Shown piece after piece: positions 40,901 to 53,417 of a DNA stretch of 64,000 nt. The stretch spans positions 23,448,008 to 23,512,007 of the forward strand of contig OZ038464.1 in assembly GCA_964036295.1 (NCBI GenBank), read 5' to 3'. Each line of letters begins with the position of its first letter. The stretch's first letter is position 1. Position numbers and translations under genes: made by a program. The notes below the pieces were generated by a model. That model was not told the DNA's origin. It made no database searches and saw only the letters and a program-made list of their open reading frames with translations. Source of the DNA: Plumapathes pennacea (lineage: Eukaryota > Cnidaria > Anthozoa > Antipatharia > Myriopathidae).

Positions 40901-42362
40901 AACGGAGGCCTTTGGAAGCCTGGCATTCGTTTAGAAATGGCTCCAAGTTCATCAGGGAAAACTTGGAATCATGAAAACTTTGAATCAGATGTGTCAAGCA
41001 GCGATACTTGTTGCACTTGAAATCGTTCGGGTGTAACAATCCAACTCAGCCTCAGAAAATTCAGCCCAAAAATTGCGAAGAGAACCACACTCAGATCTGC
41101 GGGAAAAGTTTCTATGCTTGTGTGTTGCTCTATGGCGTAGTTCTAGGATTTTTTGGGATCAACAATTAAAAATTGCGACGTTGCAAATTTTATGCAAAAG
41201 AATAATTCTCAAAAGAATAATTAACAATTAACAATATTGTTAAGTAGGTTGTTGACACCTGAGAAATTGGCGGACCCAATTTACATACACTTAGAAGGGT
41301 AATTTGTGCAATTTCAACGGCGTATGCTGAATTTAAGATGGCTCAATAGGGTATTTCCCTGCACTTGCTCGTATTTAGTTTATGACACCAAAACCGTCAT
41401 ATTTTCATTTCATTATATTCTTTCTTGATCAAATTTGCAGGGTAGATGTTTCGAAAGGTCTGTTGCGTATACGTCTTACTTTTGTCACTCTAGTGTGGTT
41501 TCTATGGAAACAATACTTCCTTGAAATAAAGGTCTTCTACCCCGTTTTCAAACTTTCTGCTCTATTTTCTCGAGTTTTCTTTGGTGAATTTTTCTGAAAC
41601 TTTCAGTATGTTTAAAAATATGTATAAGGTAAACGTAACTGTGAAAAAAAGTTGGGGTTAGAGGAGCGGATTCCGAGCTTCTTCGTGACTCCAAGAACCG
41701 TGCACGCATCGTAAACTGTTTTTACTCCGAGATTTTAGGATTTCCTGTTAAATTCAGATTTCCTCCAGAGAATTACGAAAGTCGGGTTTTATTTCATTGT
41801 GATTTTGGTGCCCACGCGTACGTCTGAAAACCCTATGGAGCCACCTTAAGCGAGCTTTAATATCCATATGTAAAGCGCAGCAATACATGAAAGCGAGGCT
41901 TGTGAGGCAAGAAAAATCTCTACCATTTGAGACAGCTGTAACTGCAGATCTTTGAGGTACAACACTCAAATTTCTCAAGGTTTCTAATTTTGATATGTGC
42001 TTCCAATGCACACAAATAAATTCTTGCACTGATGCGGCAATGCTGTAGCACAGAGGACACGCCTTTATGAATACGGTGTGCTTGAGTCCACACTGACAAC
42101 GAGCGAGGACGAATCGAGAAAATACTCAAGGAAATCATTTGTGTTTCCATTTATTCGACAGCAAAAAAAGAAATATTAATGTTCTAAAATTATGTCAGTT
42201 TTATTGCAGGCTCAGTCAACAGCGGGGGCACTCTTAGTGGTCACTATAACTACTAATTGTGGTAATACCAGTAGTGATAATAATTGTTATTTTACGTTTC
42301 ACAGCTCAGTACAATATTCTAGAGTGACTGCCTTGTGGATAGTGGCCTCTTCACTGAAAATC
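37925..42362. other. Spacer between the two beta-lactamase-like copies, left part
   Basis: It starts with the probable 5' UTR and promoter of copy B (a possible UTR acceptor CACAG lies near 37960 on the minus strand). No further coding exon of either copy is found. A Tigger/pogo-like MITE lies at 39699-39842, and a fragment of the CTAATCCAGGATTAGCC family lies near 38390. The remaining frames have no protein-like features. Confidence 0.5.
39699..39842. mobile_element. Tigger/pogo-like MITE
   Basis: CAGTTAACTCTCTCCAAGGC and GGACACC lie at the left, with the inverse GTGTCCGCCTTAGAGAGAGTT and CTTAGAGAGAGTTGACT to the right. Same style as the elements at 36.2 and 51.9 kb. Confidence 0.6.
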
Positions 42363-42593
42363 TGGGCCCGGTTTTTCGAAAGTCGATTAAGCTAATCCAG
42401 GATTAACGAAATGCTTTCTTTCGACCTCTCTCCCAATAAACTGCAGGGCTTTGTTCGAAAATGGATTAGAAAGCTTGTTCCAGCTTAAAACGTTATCAAG
42501 AAAGTCGTTGTGGAAGAAACTTTCACGTTTTCAGGCTAAAAAAATGGCAGGAAAGTTTAAACCTAATCCAGGATTAGCCTAATCCGGGCCCTG
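42363..42593. mobile_element. Hairpin MITE, CTAATCCAGGATTA family
   Basis: Left GGGCCCGG...TTAAGCTAATCCAGGATTA and right CCTAATCCAGGATTAGCC...CCGGGCCC are inverted. Related fragments occur near 32690, 38390 and 56285. Confidence 0.65.
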
Positions 42594-43694
42594 ATACAAC
42601 CACTGTACAGGTCTGTGAGTCTATCTATTTCGTCATGGACAATTTAATGCAATATATATAAATATATAGAAAGGGAATATGCATGTGACGCATGGCAGTT
42701 TTGTAGCAACTAGCAACTATTCAATCATATGCAGATACTGCCAGGTAGAATCTTGTTAGAATGAAAAAAAGCCGATTCCGATGCTAGTCTTCTGATTTCC
42801 TCGAATGCCTAGTTTTCCATCGTATTTTAGCATTCACGTGAATTTAATATTTGGTTTCAGAATTCGAAATATATCTATCCTACAAAACGCCGTGTCAGAA
42901 TTTTCTTACTTTTATAACGAATAGGCTAATTTAGCATTTAAAACGAGATAAAGTGCAACAAATCAGCAGCATCATGTGACGAATGCGCGCCACGAGTGAC
43001 GTCACATACTCGTTCCCTGGTTCTTTTCCTTAGCTCCTTGTGGGAGGCGGGGTGGGGAAAAAGTATGGAAACGAGTATTGTGACATCATTGCCAAGTCCC
43101 AAGATATTTTGTTCCACTGGGCCAACTGTTTATCAGTACCCAAACTTTCGCAGGCAATTCTTCAGCAAGTCATAATTGTGTACCATGGTCGAGTTTGTAG
43201 CGAAGGTTGATGGCATACTGTACATCGGCCAACACTTCTCTCGGTCCTCAACACGAAGGTTCTTGACGCTTCCGCTGTCAAAGGCGACTCAAGCTAGAAA
43301 TAATCCAACTCTTGAACCGTCAAATGAAACTTGAAGGTGTGACCACTCAAGTGAAAGCTCTCAGTGAGTACATTCTAATAGCAGTGTTCACTTCCAACTC
43401 TTGAACCGTCAAATGAAACTTGAAGGTGTGACCACTCAAATGGAAGCTCTCAGTGTATATATACGTTCTAACGGCAGTGTTCACGTTGTTGTCGAGAGGA
43501 GTTCGTTATTTTTTGCCACTTTTAAGTTCAAGGTGGAGAAAGAAACGTGACAGTGAAAGGGTTAAACAATTGAATTTCACGTCGATGGTTTGACGGCCGG
43601 CCATGACCTACAACTGAATCAAGGTCCCATGAAGAAGTAAATATGACGCATTCCGGTTTCGTCTATTATCGAACGAATGTTTTTTCGGCCGAAC
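42594..43694. other. Spacer next to the 3' end of copy A
   Basis: AT-rich, no gene. Includes the tandem repeat at 43312-43495 and the probable 3' UTR of copy A. Confidence 0.5.
43312..43495 (+). repeat. Two tandem copies of the TCAAATGAAA repeat
   Basis: AACTCTTGAACCGTCAAATG, then GAAGGTGTGACCACTCAA and GAAAGCTCTCAGTG..TTCTAA..GCAGTGTTCAC, occurs twice (from about 43310 and 43394) with a period of about 85 bases. Confidence 0.75.
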
Positions 43695-46600
43695 TTACGA
43701 CGTGACCCTTGTATACGTAGCTTTCCCGCGAGGATGCATGCCAAAGACAAAGAACTCATTGAACTGGCGACCGACCACGGATGAAGGATTGAAGTGTACC
43801 CGATCGTGATTTATTCCGATCATGAAAATACTAGAACACGCTCTTTTTCTGTCTATCACCTCGAAAGTGTTTTTCTTCAAATAGTTAAGTTGGAACTCGA
43901 ATTGGCCGAATCCTCCTGGAAGGACGACCAGGAAGTTGAGTCGGCCGTTGACCTCCTGGATCTTGACGGTGTCGATTGTTGGTATGTCTCCTGGTTTATA
44001 TACACCCACGTACGGCATAGAGTCTCCTGGCGGTGGGTTTACTTCCTGAAAAAATAAAAAACAAAAACAACAACAACGACAACAACAGGTGAGAAATAAA
44101 CGAACAAACAAACAAACAAACATCATTGCGAGAGCAGTAGAAAGTGGTACTTGGTTTTTGTGTATTATGTATTTCCCCCAGACTAATGCTTATGCCCAAA
44201 TTTTCCACTAAAGTGCTCTCTTCCAGTCCTTTTTTTTTTTTGCTTGTGGTATCATCATTTGTAACATCAACGTTATACTAAATTGATTATGAAACTTTGT
44301 ATTTTGCAAAGCATAGTTACCAATGGGTCTCTTTTGCTGAGTTCTTCGTGAAATGCAGCTTGCAAAGATTGGAAGTGCTCAGACAGCCCTGTATGGAGTC
44401 CTCCGGTCCAAAAGACGTTTAATCCTGCGAGAAATTTAGAACATATTCATAAGGAAGCTTCCACTGAAGGGAATAAAGTGTATTCAAATGCTCCATGTCG
44501 ATCCACTTTCCTGTCCACACATCTCATTTGATCTCTCGCGCGTCGTCACACGGTTACTTAGTAACGTGTGACGTCATAAGGTCGAGATGGCGGCGCGAAT
44601 CGTTCTATAAATGGCATCTGCTGTACAATGCATCAATATTGAGCATTTGAGAGCTACGATCATTAGAATGTAAAATGCAAGAATTTTGTCACAGTGCCAC
44701 TGAAAGATAAAAGCTAGAGTTCAAGAGATTTTACGTTACCTAGTTTGAGCTCGGGAATCAGAAACATATTACTGGTGTATCCATAAATGTAACCATTCTT
44801 GAATCTCCAAAGGTATCCATCCATCAGTCGCATCTCCCACGGAGTTCCCACGATAAATTTATCGGACTGAACGAATGCTAGTACAAAAGAAGTAATATCA
44901 AAGCAGTTAAGATCTTTCTAAAACCGCATTGCAGGCATCTCACTGAATGCATCAAGGCTTACCTGGTGAAAGAAATTCCTCCGTTATTACTGAAGACAAG
45001 AAGCTGTCGTTTTCTGCGGTGTCGAAGATTTTCATCTCCCACTGTCGAAATATTATTGTTATAAGTGAATATGAGAGTTGCATAGGATGTAGCTTGCGAA
45101 ACAGGCCCTTGTGTGTATTTGGCAAGCGTGTTCGTCCCGTATAGATTAGTTGGCCGCGCATGGCCTGACACGAGGGAGAATGCAATGTATTCCCCCCTCG
45201 TGCCAGGCCATGCGCGGCCAACTGAGCGCGACCAACTGATCGATACTGGACGAACACGATTGCCAAATACACACAAGGGACTGTTTTGCAGGCTACATAG
45301 GATGGCATAAACATGGATCAGTGGAAAGGCCCTGTTACACTGTGCAGTTTTCTCGGCAGCTTGTCTACAGGGCACCACAGTAACTTCTCTGGTAATTTTT
45401 TTGTTGAGCGCTGCAACATTGCGGACATATCCAAATTTGTTCTCACAAGTTTTTGTACTTTATTGATGGCATAAACAGTTGTCTTGGTAATTAGATATAC
45501 CAGTGACAGTTCACTGCTTCTAAATTCGGGCCTCGTGGATGGATGGCTAGGTGCAGATGAATTTGATTGGTTCGATGATGATTGGATTATTTATGGTTAC
45601 ATAAGATCCACAAACATCGCATTACTCGATGTGAAATTGCGTAGACTCACGTGGAGCATTCCCACAAATGCACAAAGAAAATGAAAAATGCGCACAGAAA
45701 ATGTTGAGTCCAGCATTATCTGATTAACTGTGTTCGTGACGTTTCAAAATGCGCTCTAAAATTGCAATACTTGAAATGCGATGTACGTAAATATCTATTG
45801 ACGGATGGTTCGTAAGGGTGGAAGTGCCCATTCCTGAGCATACTCACCTTCGCCAAATCCTGTACGGAGATAAATGCACCCGCGGCTGGATTAAGCCAAC
45901 CCCACTCTGTAGGCTTCTCGCCGTGCACACCCAATGGGATTTTACCTGTTAATCTGTTGATGTGTAGGTTTAAGAATCAGCATAGTCTGCAAGGAACCAA
46001 TGTGACTGTGGAATCTCCCTGAGCGTCAAATTAACGAACTCGTTTGTAAGCGACTTAAGTACCTTTGCCGCTTGTCTGTGGATAGTTTCTGTTGTTTTTG
46101 ACCGCCCTGTGTGGCCAAACAGCGATTTTCAAAGTGGACAAACATTTTATCACGTGACACGGGGGAAATACGTTCGTGACGTCACTCCGTTGGTCAGCGT
46201 TCGTCGCCATTCCTGTGTGGCTCAGTCAAACTTGTGTACAAACCCCGTTTTTTTTTGTGTATGGTCTACTGTATAGAAAATGCACTGAACTAGATTATGG
46301 TTATCGACTTCTAGTATTGAGTTTCTTGGCTAAGTCTTGAGGTTTTACAAGCATTACACTGAACTAAAACCTGCACTTTATTCCACAGTTTTGTGCAATG
46401 ACCGCTGATTCAAAAAGGTGACTCAGTGCAAGACACGTAACGTAACGTGACGTGCAACCCGCGGCTTAACTACTAACTAGCAAATAACTGTGTCTGACCC
46501 ATGTGATGATAACTTGCGGTATTGCACACTTACTTGGGTGTTAATTCAAAAAATGAATCCTTCATTCCAAACGGCGTGAATATGTTTTCCTGTACCCAGG

Positions 46601-49600
46601 TCTCAAAAGTTGTGTTCAGACACTTCGCCAGGACACGCCCCAAAAGTCCAAATCCCAGATTGCTAAGTTAAAGAAAAAAGCCTGTTTTGCGCATTTTACA
46701 AATATTGGTGTGCACAGAAGATTCAGCGAAAATCAAATATATCTATGATGTGCATGCCTGGTGTATTTGCTGTATCCGTTGACGTTGACTTTGAGGAATC
46801 TCTCAAATTACATGCACTAACTCTTGAAGTAAAATATGTCGTGTCTAAATATTGTACAAACGAATTTAGAAATATATCATTTCTCTTTGGGCGTAACAAC
46901 AGCTTGAACAGTGTATAAGCCAAGATGGATCAAATTTACTGTAATCTACCTGTAGACAGGATGCAGTCCGGGTTTTTCCACCAACTGTAATTTGTTAATT
47001 CTTTCAAACATCACGCTGTCGTTGTAAGGACAAATGTTGTGTTTGGCCTGTGGATAGCACGGCGCCTCACGAGGAAAGCCAGCCATTTGGGAAGCTAATT
47101 CTCTAAACACAGTAACAACCATAATGGAGATAGAGATAGAGAAACAGAAACATAGGCAGAGTTGGGAAGTGAGAGCTACAACATACAGTATATTCATGTA
47201 CGCACCCTCTGATATATTATACATTGTTTTATTTTTCTTGACACAAAAAGATGCTTTGCTATTAAAGAAATGCAGACTGTCAATATAATTTACATCTGAA
47301 GATTTATGAGCAAAGAGAACATTAGTGAAAACTGAAAGATCTCGAGCTTTGTAGCTTTACTATGCAGATAACAAAGCCCACATTCACTACTCCAACACAA
47401 GTGCACTTAGGCTTTCACTCCCAAGTTCAAAATGCAGATTCTCCCAACCTTTTAAGAAGAAACTGCACGAGTGATGTAGTGCGAATTGATAGTTTAATCA
47501 ACTTTTATCATATCAAGGTATCAAAACCCAAGTCCTTCCTACTGCATCAATCGAAAATTGATTACTGTTGGGAGTGAAAGGGTTAAGCTTTCAAACAGCA
47601 CATCGTTCTAGAACAATGCATGATAATCCTCATTGAACTAAAATAGAGGAAGAACTAATGGTCCGAGGCATTTCTACAAAAGCAAGAACTGCTACATTCT
47701 CCTTAGGAGTTAGCACCAAGATTCTTGTACGTACCTCAAGACAATGTCGTGTGAATCTGGTGGATATGTAATTGAGAGGTCGGGGAGATATTTTTTTAAC
47801 TTGTCGTCTAACGAAATGTGTTTTTCGTCGTAGAGTTTGAACAGCATCAAAGCCTGAAACGATAAAAAAGAAGTCACAAAACACATGTCGAGGGATTACA
47901 AGGCAAAAGACAAGGTATTGTCAATGGCTATAAAAAGTGCATACTGTATAACCCCAAATCAGTTATCCTGAAAATGGATTGTACATAATAGTTGACAAGT
48001 GGAATATGTTTTGATTTTAGTGTCGCTCATAGGAGTTACAAAGGTTTTATGTTTCGGATATTCTAATGATTTGACGTTAACTCAGGCATAGAAACCGCAG
48101 ATAAATTACACTTTAGACACCAAAAGTTACATAAGTGATTTCACCAAATATAAGACATAGACAAACGTTCAGCGTATTACAGATACTTGCCGTAATAATT
48201 TTTGTTATACTTGCTATGGGGAAGGGCGTCTGGCTCGTGGGGGAAGCAGAAGGACTTGAATTTGGAGTCATCTCTCCAGTGTTCATGTTCCATATTATTT
48301 TGTCCATGTAAACAACGTTCGCCATAAGGGCCTAAAAGAGAAACGTATTTTACCGGTTCGTTTGAGTAAGAATGGATTTATGGTTCCGAGCGACATTCCA
48401 GCCGGCATGTTAGGATCCCTCGATGGGTTCTCGTTCGCTACCACAAATTACATTTTATAACAACCACGCCTCTAGCCCTTCAAGAGTGATCAACTTTTAT
48501 GTATAATTCTGCGTAAGTATTGCATCTTTAGAATTCCTTGTCATTTTACCCGAACATTTGCGTATACGCGTACGCGTTTGTTGTACAATATTTTAGGTTA
48601 CAACGTCTAACTTGACTTAGGCCAGGGTCAAACGCCGTGCTTCACATGAGCCGAACTTAATGCAAATGAGCAAAATCCGTTGTTTAGGCTCATCTGCATT
48701 GAGTTCGGCTCATGTGAAGTACGGCGTTTGATCCATGCCTAATGCGAAACGCTCAGGACTTGGGCATTGATGACTATTGACTCCACTATCACAAGTTTAA
48801 CCCTTTCATTTCCATAAGTGATCAAGTTCAATTTTCTCCTTCAGTTTCGGCAGCACAAATATATCATTCAGTAAGGAGAACTTTGCTTTTGATACCTTTA
48901 ATACCTTACTCAGATGAAAGCTGATTAAACTATCAATTCTCACTGCATCACCTATACATTTTCTTGTTGAATGGTCAGGAGAAAACGTACCCCAGTCGGC
49001 TGCCTCTTTAGCCAAGTTTCCAGTGCATTCAGTTGTTTCTGTATGTTTTCTGGCAGAGAACGCATGGGAATCGGTGTAGCCTTGAATTTACATGCTGCAG
49101 TGGGTGTCGGCGTACTAACCTAGAGAGATGAACATTCATCATTCCATGTTAAACTGATATCTTTTAACGGCTGGGAAGTTTATGAAATCTCTTTTAGACG
49201 TCAGTATCGCGCGACCGTTCTTCAAACTTCAACACTAGGGACCTTAAGATGCAGGACGGGAGAGAGGACGGCGACGTCTCCGGAAGTGAAATTGCCACTC
49301 AGACGATCACTGCGCATGTTAGGAATTTTAGAAACGTTTTACTCGTACAAAGCCACAAATTCATCGGAGCCAATGTTCTATAGTAATATGTCTCATGTGC
49401 CATGATCATAGAGTCGCCAGTGTTTAAAATGGTACAGCAAAACTAATCAGGTTATCCGATGTTCTGCTCAGCCGTCGTGCTGCTTCTTAACTACTTTTTA
49501 AGAGCATGAAACGACCGCGTCCTCTGCCCAATCCTCTCGCGGATTTTCCGTCGCCGTCGTGCTCTCCCGTCCTGTATCTTTCTAAATTCCTGCCGGTGTC

Positions 49601-50215
49601 CGCATCGACCAGTAGGCTGACTTAAGAATTTCTTTTTCTCTGTGCCACATGTCATGCCGTAAATACAACCTTACGACTACCGTGTACGCCCTGTTAAACG
49701 AGGCAACTTTTCCTGCAACTTGCAACGCAGCGCTAGTGACAGCACATCATTGCTAGTTGCTGTGTAGCCCGCTGTGAGGTGCCAAGACCCTCGCAACTCT
49801 CTTTGCGATTTTTAGTTGCATCTTTGCGAAACGTAGATGATTGTTTTCCTTTACTGCAAATCTTCTAGACCCTTCTTATCCCATAGAATTAAATACAGCA
49901 TTTTGGGCTCAAGTTGAATATGTGGTAACCTTTTTCCAGCTATAGCTTCTTAGTTTATTTGCATATCTTTGTAAACATGGTTTGCCTAGAATATTCTAGA
50001 GGTTTACATCTTCATGGGGATTGGTGCAAAACATCCCCTAATTTGAGTAAAATTGCTCTTTCTAAAATTTAATTTCCTGGCTTCATTTATAAAGTAATTT
50101 TTGCAATAAATGGCGAAACAAACTCAAACGGTGGGAGCCACCGATAGGGAACGACTTTAAAAATACAAACAAATTACTGAAATTAGATAGCACGCGCTAA
50201 CTGAAGTAGCCAAAC

Positions 50216-50257
<42 letters not shown>

Positions 50258-52556
50258 GTAAGTCCTGATAGAAATATAATAAATGAAATAACGTTCTTTT
50301 TAAACGTGTAAAAACAGGACATGCAAGCGTCGGTAAAAGAAATATAGAATGGCAGAAAGCACATATCGGTAAGCGAAATGAAAATAGAATTGTACGAAAA
50401 TTCCACTTCGTTTGAAAGGAAGCGAGTGAATGGGCCGTAAATGATGAACTAACGAGATCTCCTTTGACAAAACGGCATTTGTGTCGATGGAACCCCAGGG
50501 TCAAACCGCCTCGACCTGATTGGACCTTTTTCTGGTGTGGAAAGAAAACAAATCAGCGTTGCATTGTGACAGTTTTTGTGAAGAAGCGGGGAACTTCCGC
50601 GCGCTTGACACTACTTCCCAGCGTTTTTCAAACTGTTTACATAATTTTTTTAAAATTACTTTCAAATTGAGATAAATCCAATGAAACGAATACTTTGTTG
50701 ACGCTTCAAAACGCTATATTTGTCAACGATGTAATCAGATAAGAAACTTAAAAAATGAAGTTGACATAATAGCGCTTTGTTTGCCTTTAAATGGGCAGAA
50801 ATTACTCCAAGAATCAAGGAAGTCTATTCTTCCTTTACATGTAATCGTGACAATCAGCACAATTGAAGAGACGGATTTGCAATGAACTTTACTTAAAGTA
50901 AACTTCATTTTAGATTAATTTATACAAGATCGACTCATTTCGATGTCTGTCATAAGTCCGTCCATCAACGACATTTTGAGGTTGTTGACTCTTGTTGGAG
51001 CTTTTATTGAGAAAATCTTGAACTGCCCCGTGTCGAGAGGCCGTGGGCGCTGTTTTGAAATAAATTGTCACGCTAGCTGGTCTTATTTCATAGCAATAGT
51101 TACAGCGAGTTGACACAATTCACTGACTTCGGCCGCTTTCGTGTTATGAGCCATACTGCAAATCGGTATCTTCTCGCAGTCGATATCTAACAGTTTTCTT
51201 TAAAACGTTTTTGCTCGCAAAAAAACCAAAAATTCAACTTGAACGTAACGGAAGTCAAAAATAATTTTAAGAACATAGTGTTCTTGCTTGGACTAACGTA
51301 ATCAATCATTTCAGCAACTGCATTACTTTTTTCTTTTCTTATCTTTAACTATTGAAAAAATGTTGTATTCGAGGATTTTTTTTTTTTTTTTTTTGTGAAG
51401 CTGCTTTAAGTTTTTTTTCTTGACAGACGTGGAAAAAAAAACAGATTTATATTTGGGTGTGTCTCAAAAATCACAAACGACAAGCATCGGAGGATTTGTA
51501 CAAACAGGTTTTAACTGAATCTCGTCTGAACCTGTTAATATGTTTTTATAATACACCTTCTACTGATGAATGAATGATAATTCCACCCACTCGAAGTGTT
51601 TCCAAATTGACTGCTAAATTATCTGTTTGTGTGGCGAACATTTCAGTACGTGCGTACGTAGGCCAGGTTAATGGTGGAGTGCGTTTTGTTGATGTGCATT
51701 AATATTTCTCTCAAGGTAAATGAAGGGCGATGTGGGTTTAAAACAGCAAAACGAGGAACAGATCGCTTTGTAAGGAAACGCCCTTTCTTCTGTGTCACAA
51801 GAGGACCTCATTAGAGAAGACACGCGGATTCTGGCTTTCGTCGGCAAAGGTAAAGTTGTTTGCAAATATTTTGTCATTGGATTATACAGGCGCTTTTTTG
51901 TTTGGAAATGCAGTAGATTCCAGATAACTCGAATTGATTCCTCATATCCCCTGCGGCACTCAAATCACATTGAATAACTCGAGCTCCGGATAACTCGAAC
52001 TACTTTTCGTGATTCTACTGTGGATATGAGAAATCGTTTTGGGTAGAAAGTATACGATAGTATTCTTGGAGAAAGCTTTTTCGTTAAGGAGGAACAGCTG
52101 GGATTTAACTGTGCGATTTCTCGAGTGTAAATACACTAACTGTAAAAGAACGCAACGATAAACTAGTTTGCTTACCTCGTGAGGCGGCTTGTTGCTGGGC
52201 TTTTGCCGACTCACCAATTCTCGCCAAGCAAATAGTGCCGACACCACAACCGCGACGACGATGAAGAACACCAAACACGCAGAGAGCCTGCGAATTTTCT
52301 TGGACTCCCAGGTCCTCATCTCCGAGCCGTGCTTTTCCTCTGGCAGAAATTTAAACGTGCTAGGACTGTTTGGTAAGCTGTCTATTGACGTCACAGTCCC
52401 ACGGCGCGGGTCGTAAATCGGCGTCGTTGAGTTGAACGACATCTGAGATTCTCCTCCTGGGGACTGGGGTGGACTGACGCCATTAGAATTTAGTCCCCCG
52501 CGGGTGTAGTGGCACGAGCTCATGTTGAGACTGGGACGTCCGTTTTTCTTGTCCAT
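43695..52556 (-). CDS. Beta-lactamase-like type II membrane protein, copy A
   Basis: Eleven coding exons: 52556-52176, 49119-48991, 48331-48191, 47853-47735, 47102-46950, 46662-46534, 45953-45848, 45041-44963, 44877-44740, 44424-44321, 44045-43695. They give 609 aa. Residues 1-90 are a Ser/Pro-rich cytoplasmic tail, followed by a membrane span (about 91-111). The extracellular domain has PIASITK (S211, K214; Ser-x-x-Lys nucleophile), VYSNLGFGLLG (Y307-N309) and GWLNPAAGAFISVQDLAK. The third motif is WTGG (464-467), Gly-Gly kept but His/Lys replaced by Trp, with HTG three residues after it. The C-terminal exon (PYVGVYKPGDIPTIDTVKIQ) is the Ig-like tail seen in this family. A GC donor follows the nucleophile exon (48190-48189). 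Lengths of exons 5, 8 and 10 (153, 79, 104 nt) are identical to copy B. A possible 5' UTR acceptor is at 52580/52581. Substrate unknown. Confidence 0.87.
44545..44572. promoter_or_regulatory. Palindrome GTCACAC-GTTAC/GTAAC-GTGTGAC
   Basis: GTCACACGGTTAC and GTAACGTGTGAC face each other across TTA and run into a CRE-like TGACGTCA. Intronic in copy A; function unknown. Confidence 0.3.
45082..45300. mobile_element. Long hairpin, arms about 100 bases
   Basis: The left arm (TAGCTTGCG...CCCTTGTGTGTATTTGGCAA...TTGGCCGCGCATGGCCTG) pairs with the right arm (CAGGCCATGCGCGGCCAA...TTGCCAAATACACACAAGGG...GGCTACATAG) around a short loop near 45187. It is in the copy A intron between exons 7 and 8. Three overlapping open frames here are palindrome artefacts. 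Confidence 0.75.
47411..47586 (-). mobile_element. MITE copy, TTAACCCTTTCACTCCCAAG family
   Basis: CTTTCACTCCCAAGTTCAAA at the left and TTGGGAGTGAAAGGGTTAA at the right. The internal blocks match 58652-58862 in inverse orientation. Lies in a copy A intron. Confidence 0.7.
48619..48740. mobile_element. Hairpin MITE
   Basis: Left GTCAAACGCCGTGCTTCACA, then TGAGCCGAACTTAATGCA; right TGCATTGAGTTCGGCTCA, then TGTGAAGTACGGCGTTTGAT; arms about 50 bases. Lies in a copy A intron. Confidence 0.75.
48797..48992 (+). mobile_element. MITE copy abutting copy A exon 2
   Basis: TTTAACCCTTTCATTTCCAT at the left, then CTCCTTCAGTTTC, ATTAAACTATCAATTCTCAC and GAATGGTCAGGAGAA. The homology runs up to the exon 2 donor (GTACGTTTTCTCC on the minus strand). 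The right terminus is missing. Confidence 0.65.
49238..49582. mobile_element. Inverted-repeat element with CGGGAGAG ends
   Basis: GACCTTAAGATGCAGGACGG, then GAGAG and GACGGCGACG at the left; CGTCGCCGTCGTGCTCTCCC, then GTCCTGTATCTT at the right. Terminal inverted repeats are about 35 bases. Lies in intron 1 of copy A. Confidence 0.65.
50217..50253. repeat. Poly-A tract
   Basis: About 35 consecutive A. The reverse-strand poly-Phe frame is an artefact. Intron 1 of copy A. Confidence 0.9.
51911..52021. mobile_element. Tigger/pogo-like MITE
   Basis: Begins CAGTAGATTCCAGATAACTC and ends GGATAACTCGAACTAC...GATTCTACTG. The 'ATAACTCGAA' subterminal phrase and CAGT/ACTG ends are typical of this group. 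Lies 155 bases beyond the copy A exon 1 donor. Confidence 0.6.
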
Positions 52557-53129
52557 GGATAGGCTTTGTTTTTTGTTCACCTGGTGTGAACGGAAGGGGC
52601 AAAAATCGTTTCAGAACAATTAAGTGTGAGTCATGTCATTAGCACGGAAAGCATTCAAATCACACCCAAAAGGAAGTCGTCGAACAAAGCAATCATAATG
52701 AGTACAAGAAGAGAAAATTTGTCGATGATATTTTGTCGAGATTCTGAATGGAAAACCCTAGCAACGACACCTAGTGTTACTCTTCGATTGCACTAAAGGT
52801 TTGCGTTATTGAGATGTTTTTAAATATGTGTGAGTTTTTTTTTTCTTTCTCTCTCTATTTTCCTGAATATCCACCTCTTCGTAACAGCCGCAGACAACCA
52901 GTCAGTGTCTTAATTGGCTGTAAACAGTTTATCCTATTCGATAGAATTTCTCAAATAAGAAACATCGTGGATAATTTCCTCCATATAAGGCCTTTAGGCG
53001 AATGGGTGAAAATTATTGTCAACACGAAGATATCCCTTATTATCCTCGCAGCAACGAAGCTGGTGCATTCAAATTAATCCTCTTAAAATTTCAACGTTTT
53101 CCGAAGTACATACATACCCAGAAAAACCC
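52557..53129. other. Upstream of copy A
   Basis: Presumed promoter/5' UTR region of the minus-strand gene. No other gene is recognised. Confidence 0.45.
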
Positions 53130-53310
53130 AATCCTAAACTCTCAAATGAAACCCAGTGATGGGTATGACCGGCTCAAATGAAAGCTCTCAATGAATATGT
53201 TCTATCAGCAGTGTTCACTTCCAACTCCTGACTGACTGTCAAATGAAACCTATAAATAAAGCCACTCAAATGAAAGCTGTCAGTGGGCACTTTATATTCT
53301 AAAAGTAGTG
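53130..53310 (+). repeat. TCAAATGAAA tandem repeat
   Basis: Two units: CTCAAATGAAACCCAGTG...GAAAGCTCTCAATG...GCAGTGTTCACTTCC, then GTCAAATGAAACC...GAAAGCTGTCAGTG. Confidence 0.65.
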
Positions 53311-53417
53311 TTCGAGTTGTTGTTTTCCGTGCCGCCGCTTCCTTGAGATTCCGGATTAAGACTTGTACTGAGCCTCTTGGAAAAGATGAAGAGGCTTTTA
53401 TTTTAATCTTTTACAGG

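Noticed and set aside
44952-45378. Overlapping frames of 120 and 139 aa
   Set aside because: They read through the long hairpin at 45082-45300; both strands are open because of the palindrome.
50157-50504. Phe-rich frames
   Set aside because: Produced by the poly-A tract at 50217-50253.
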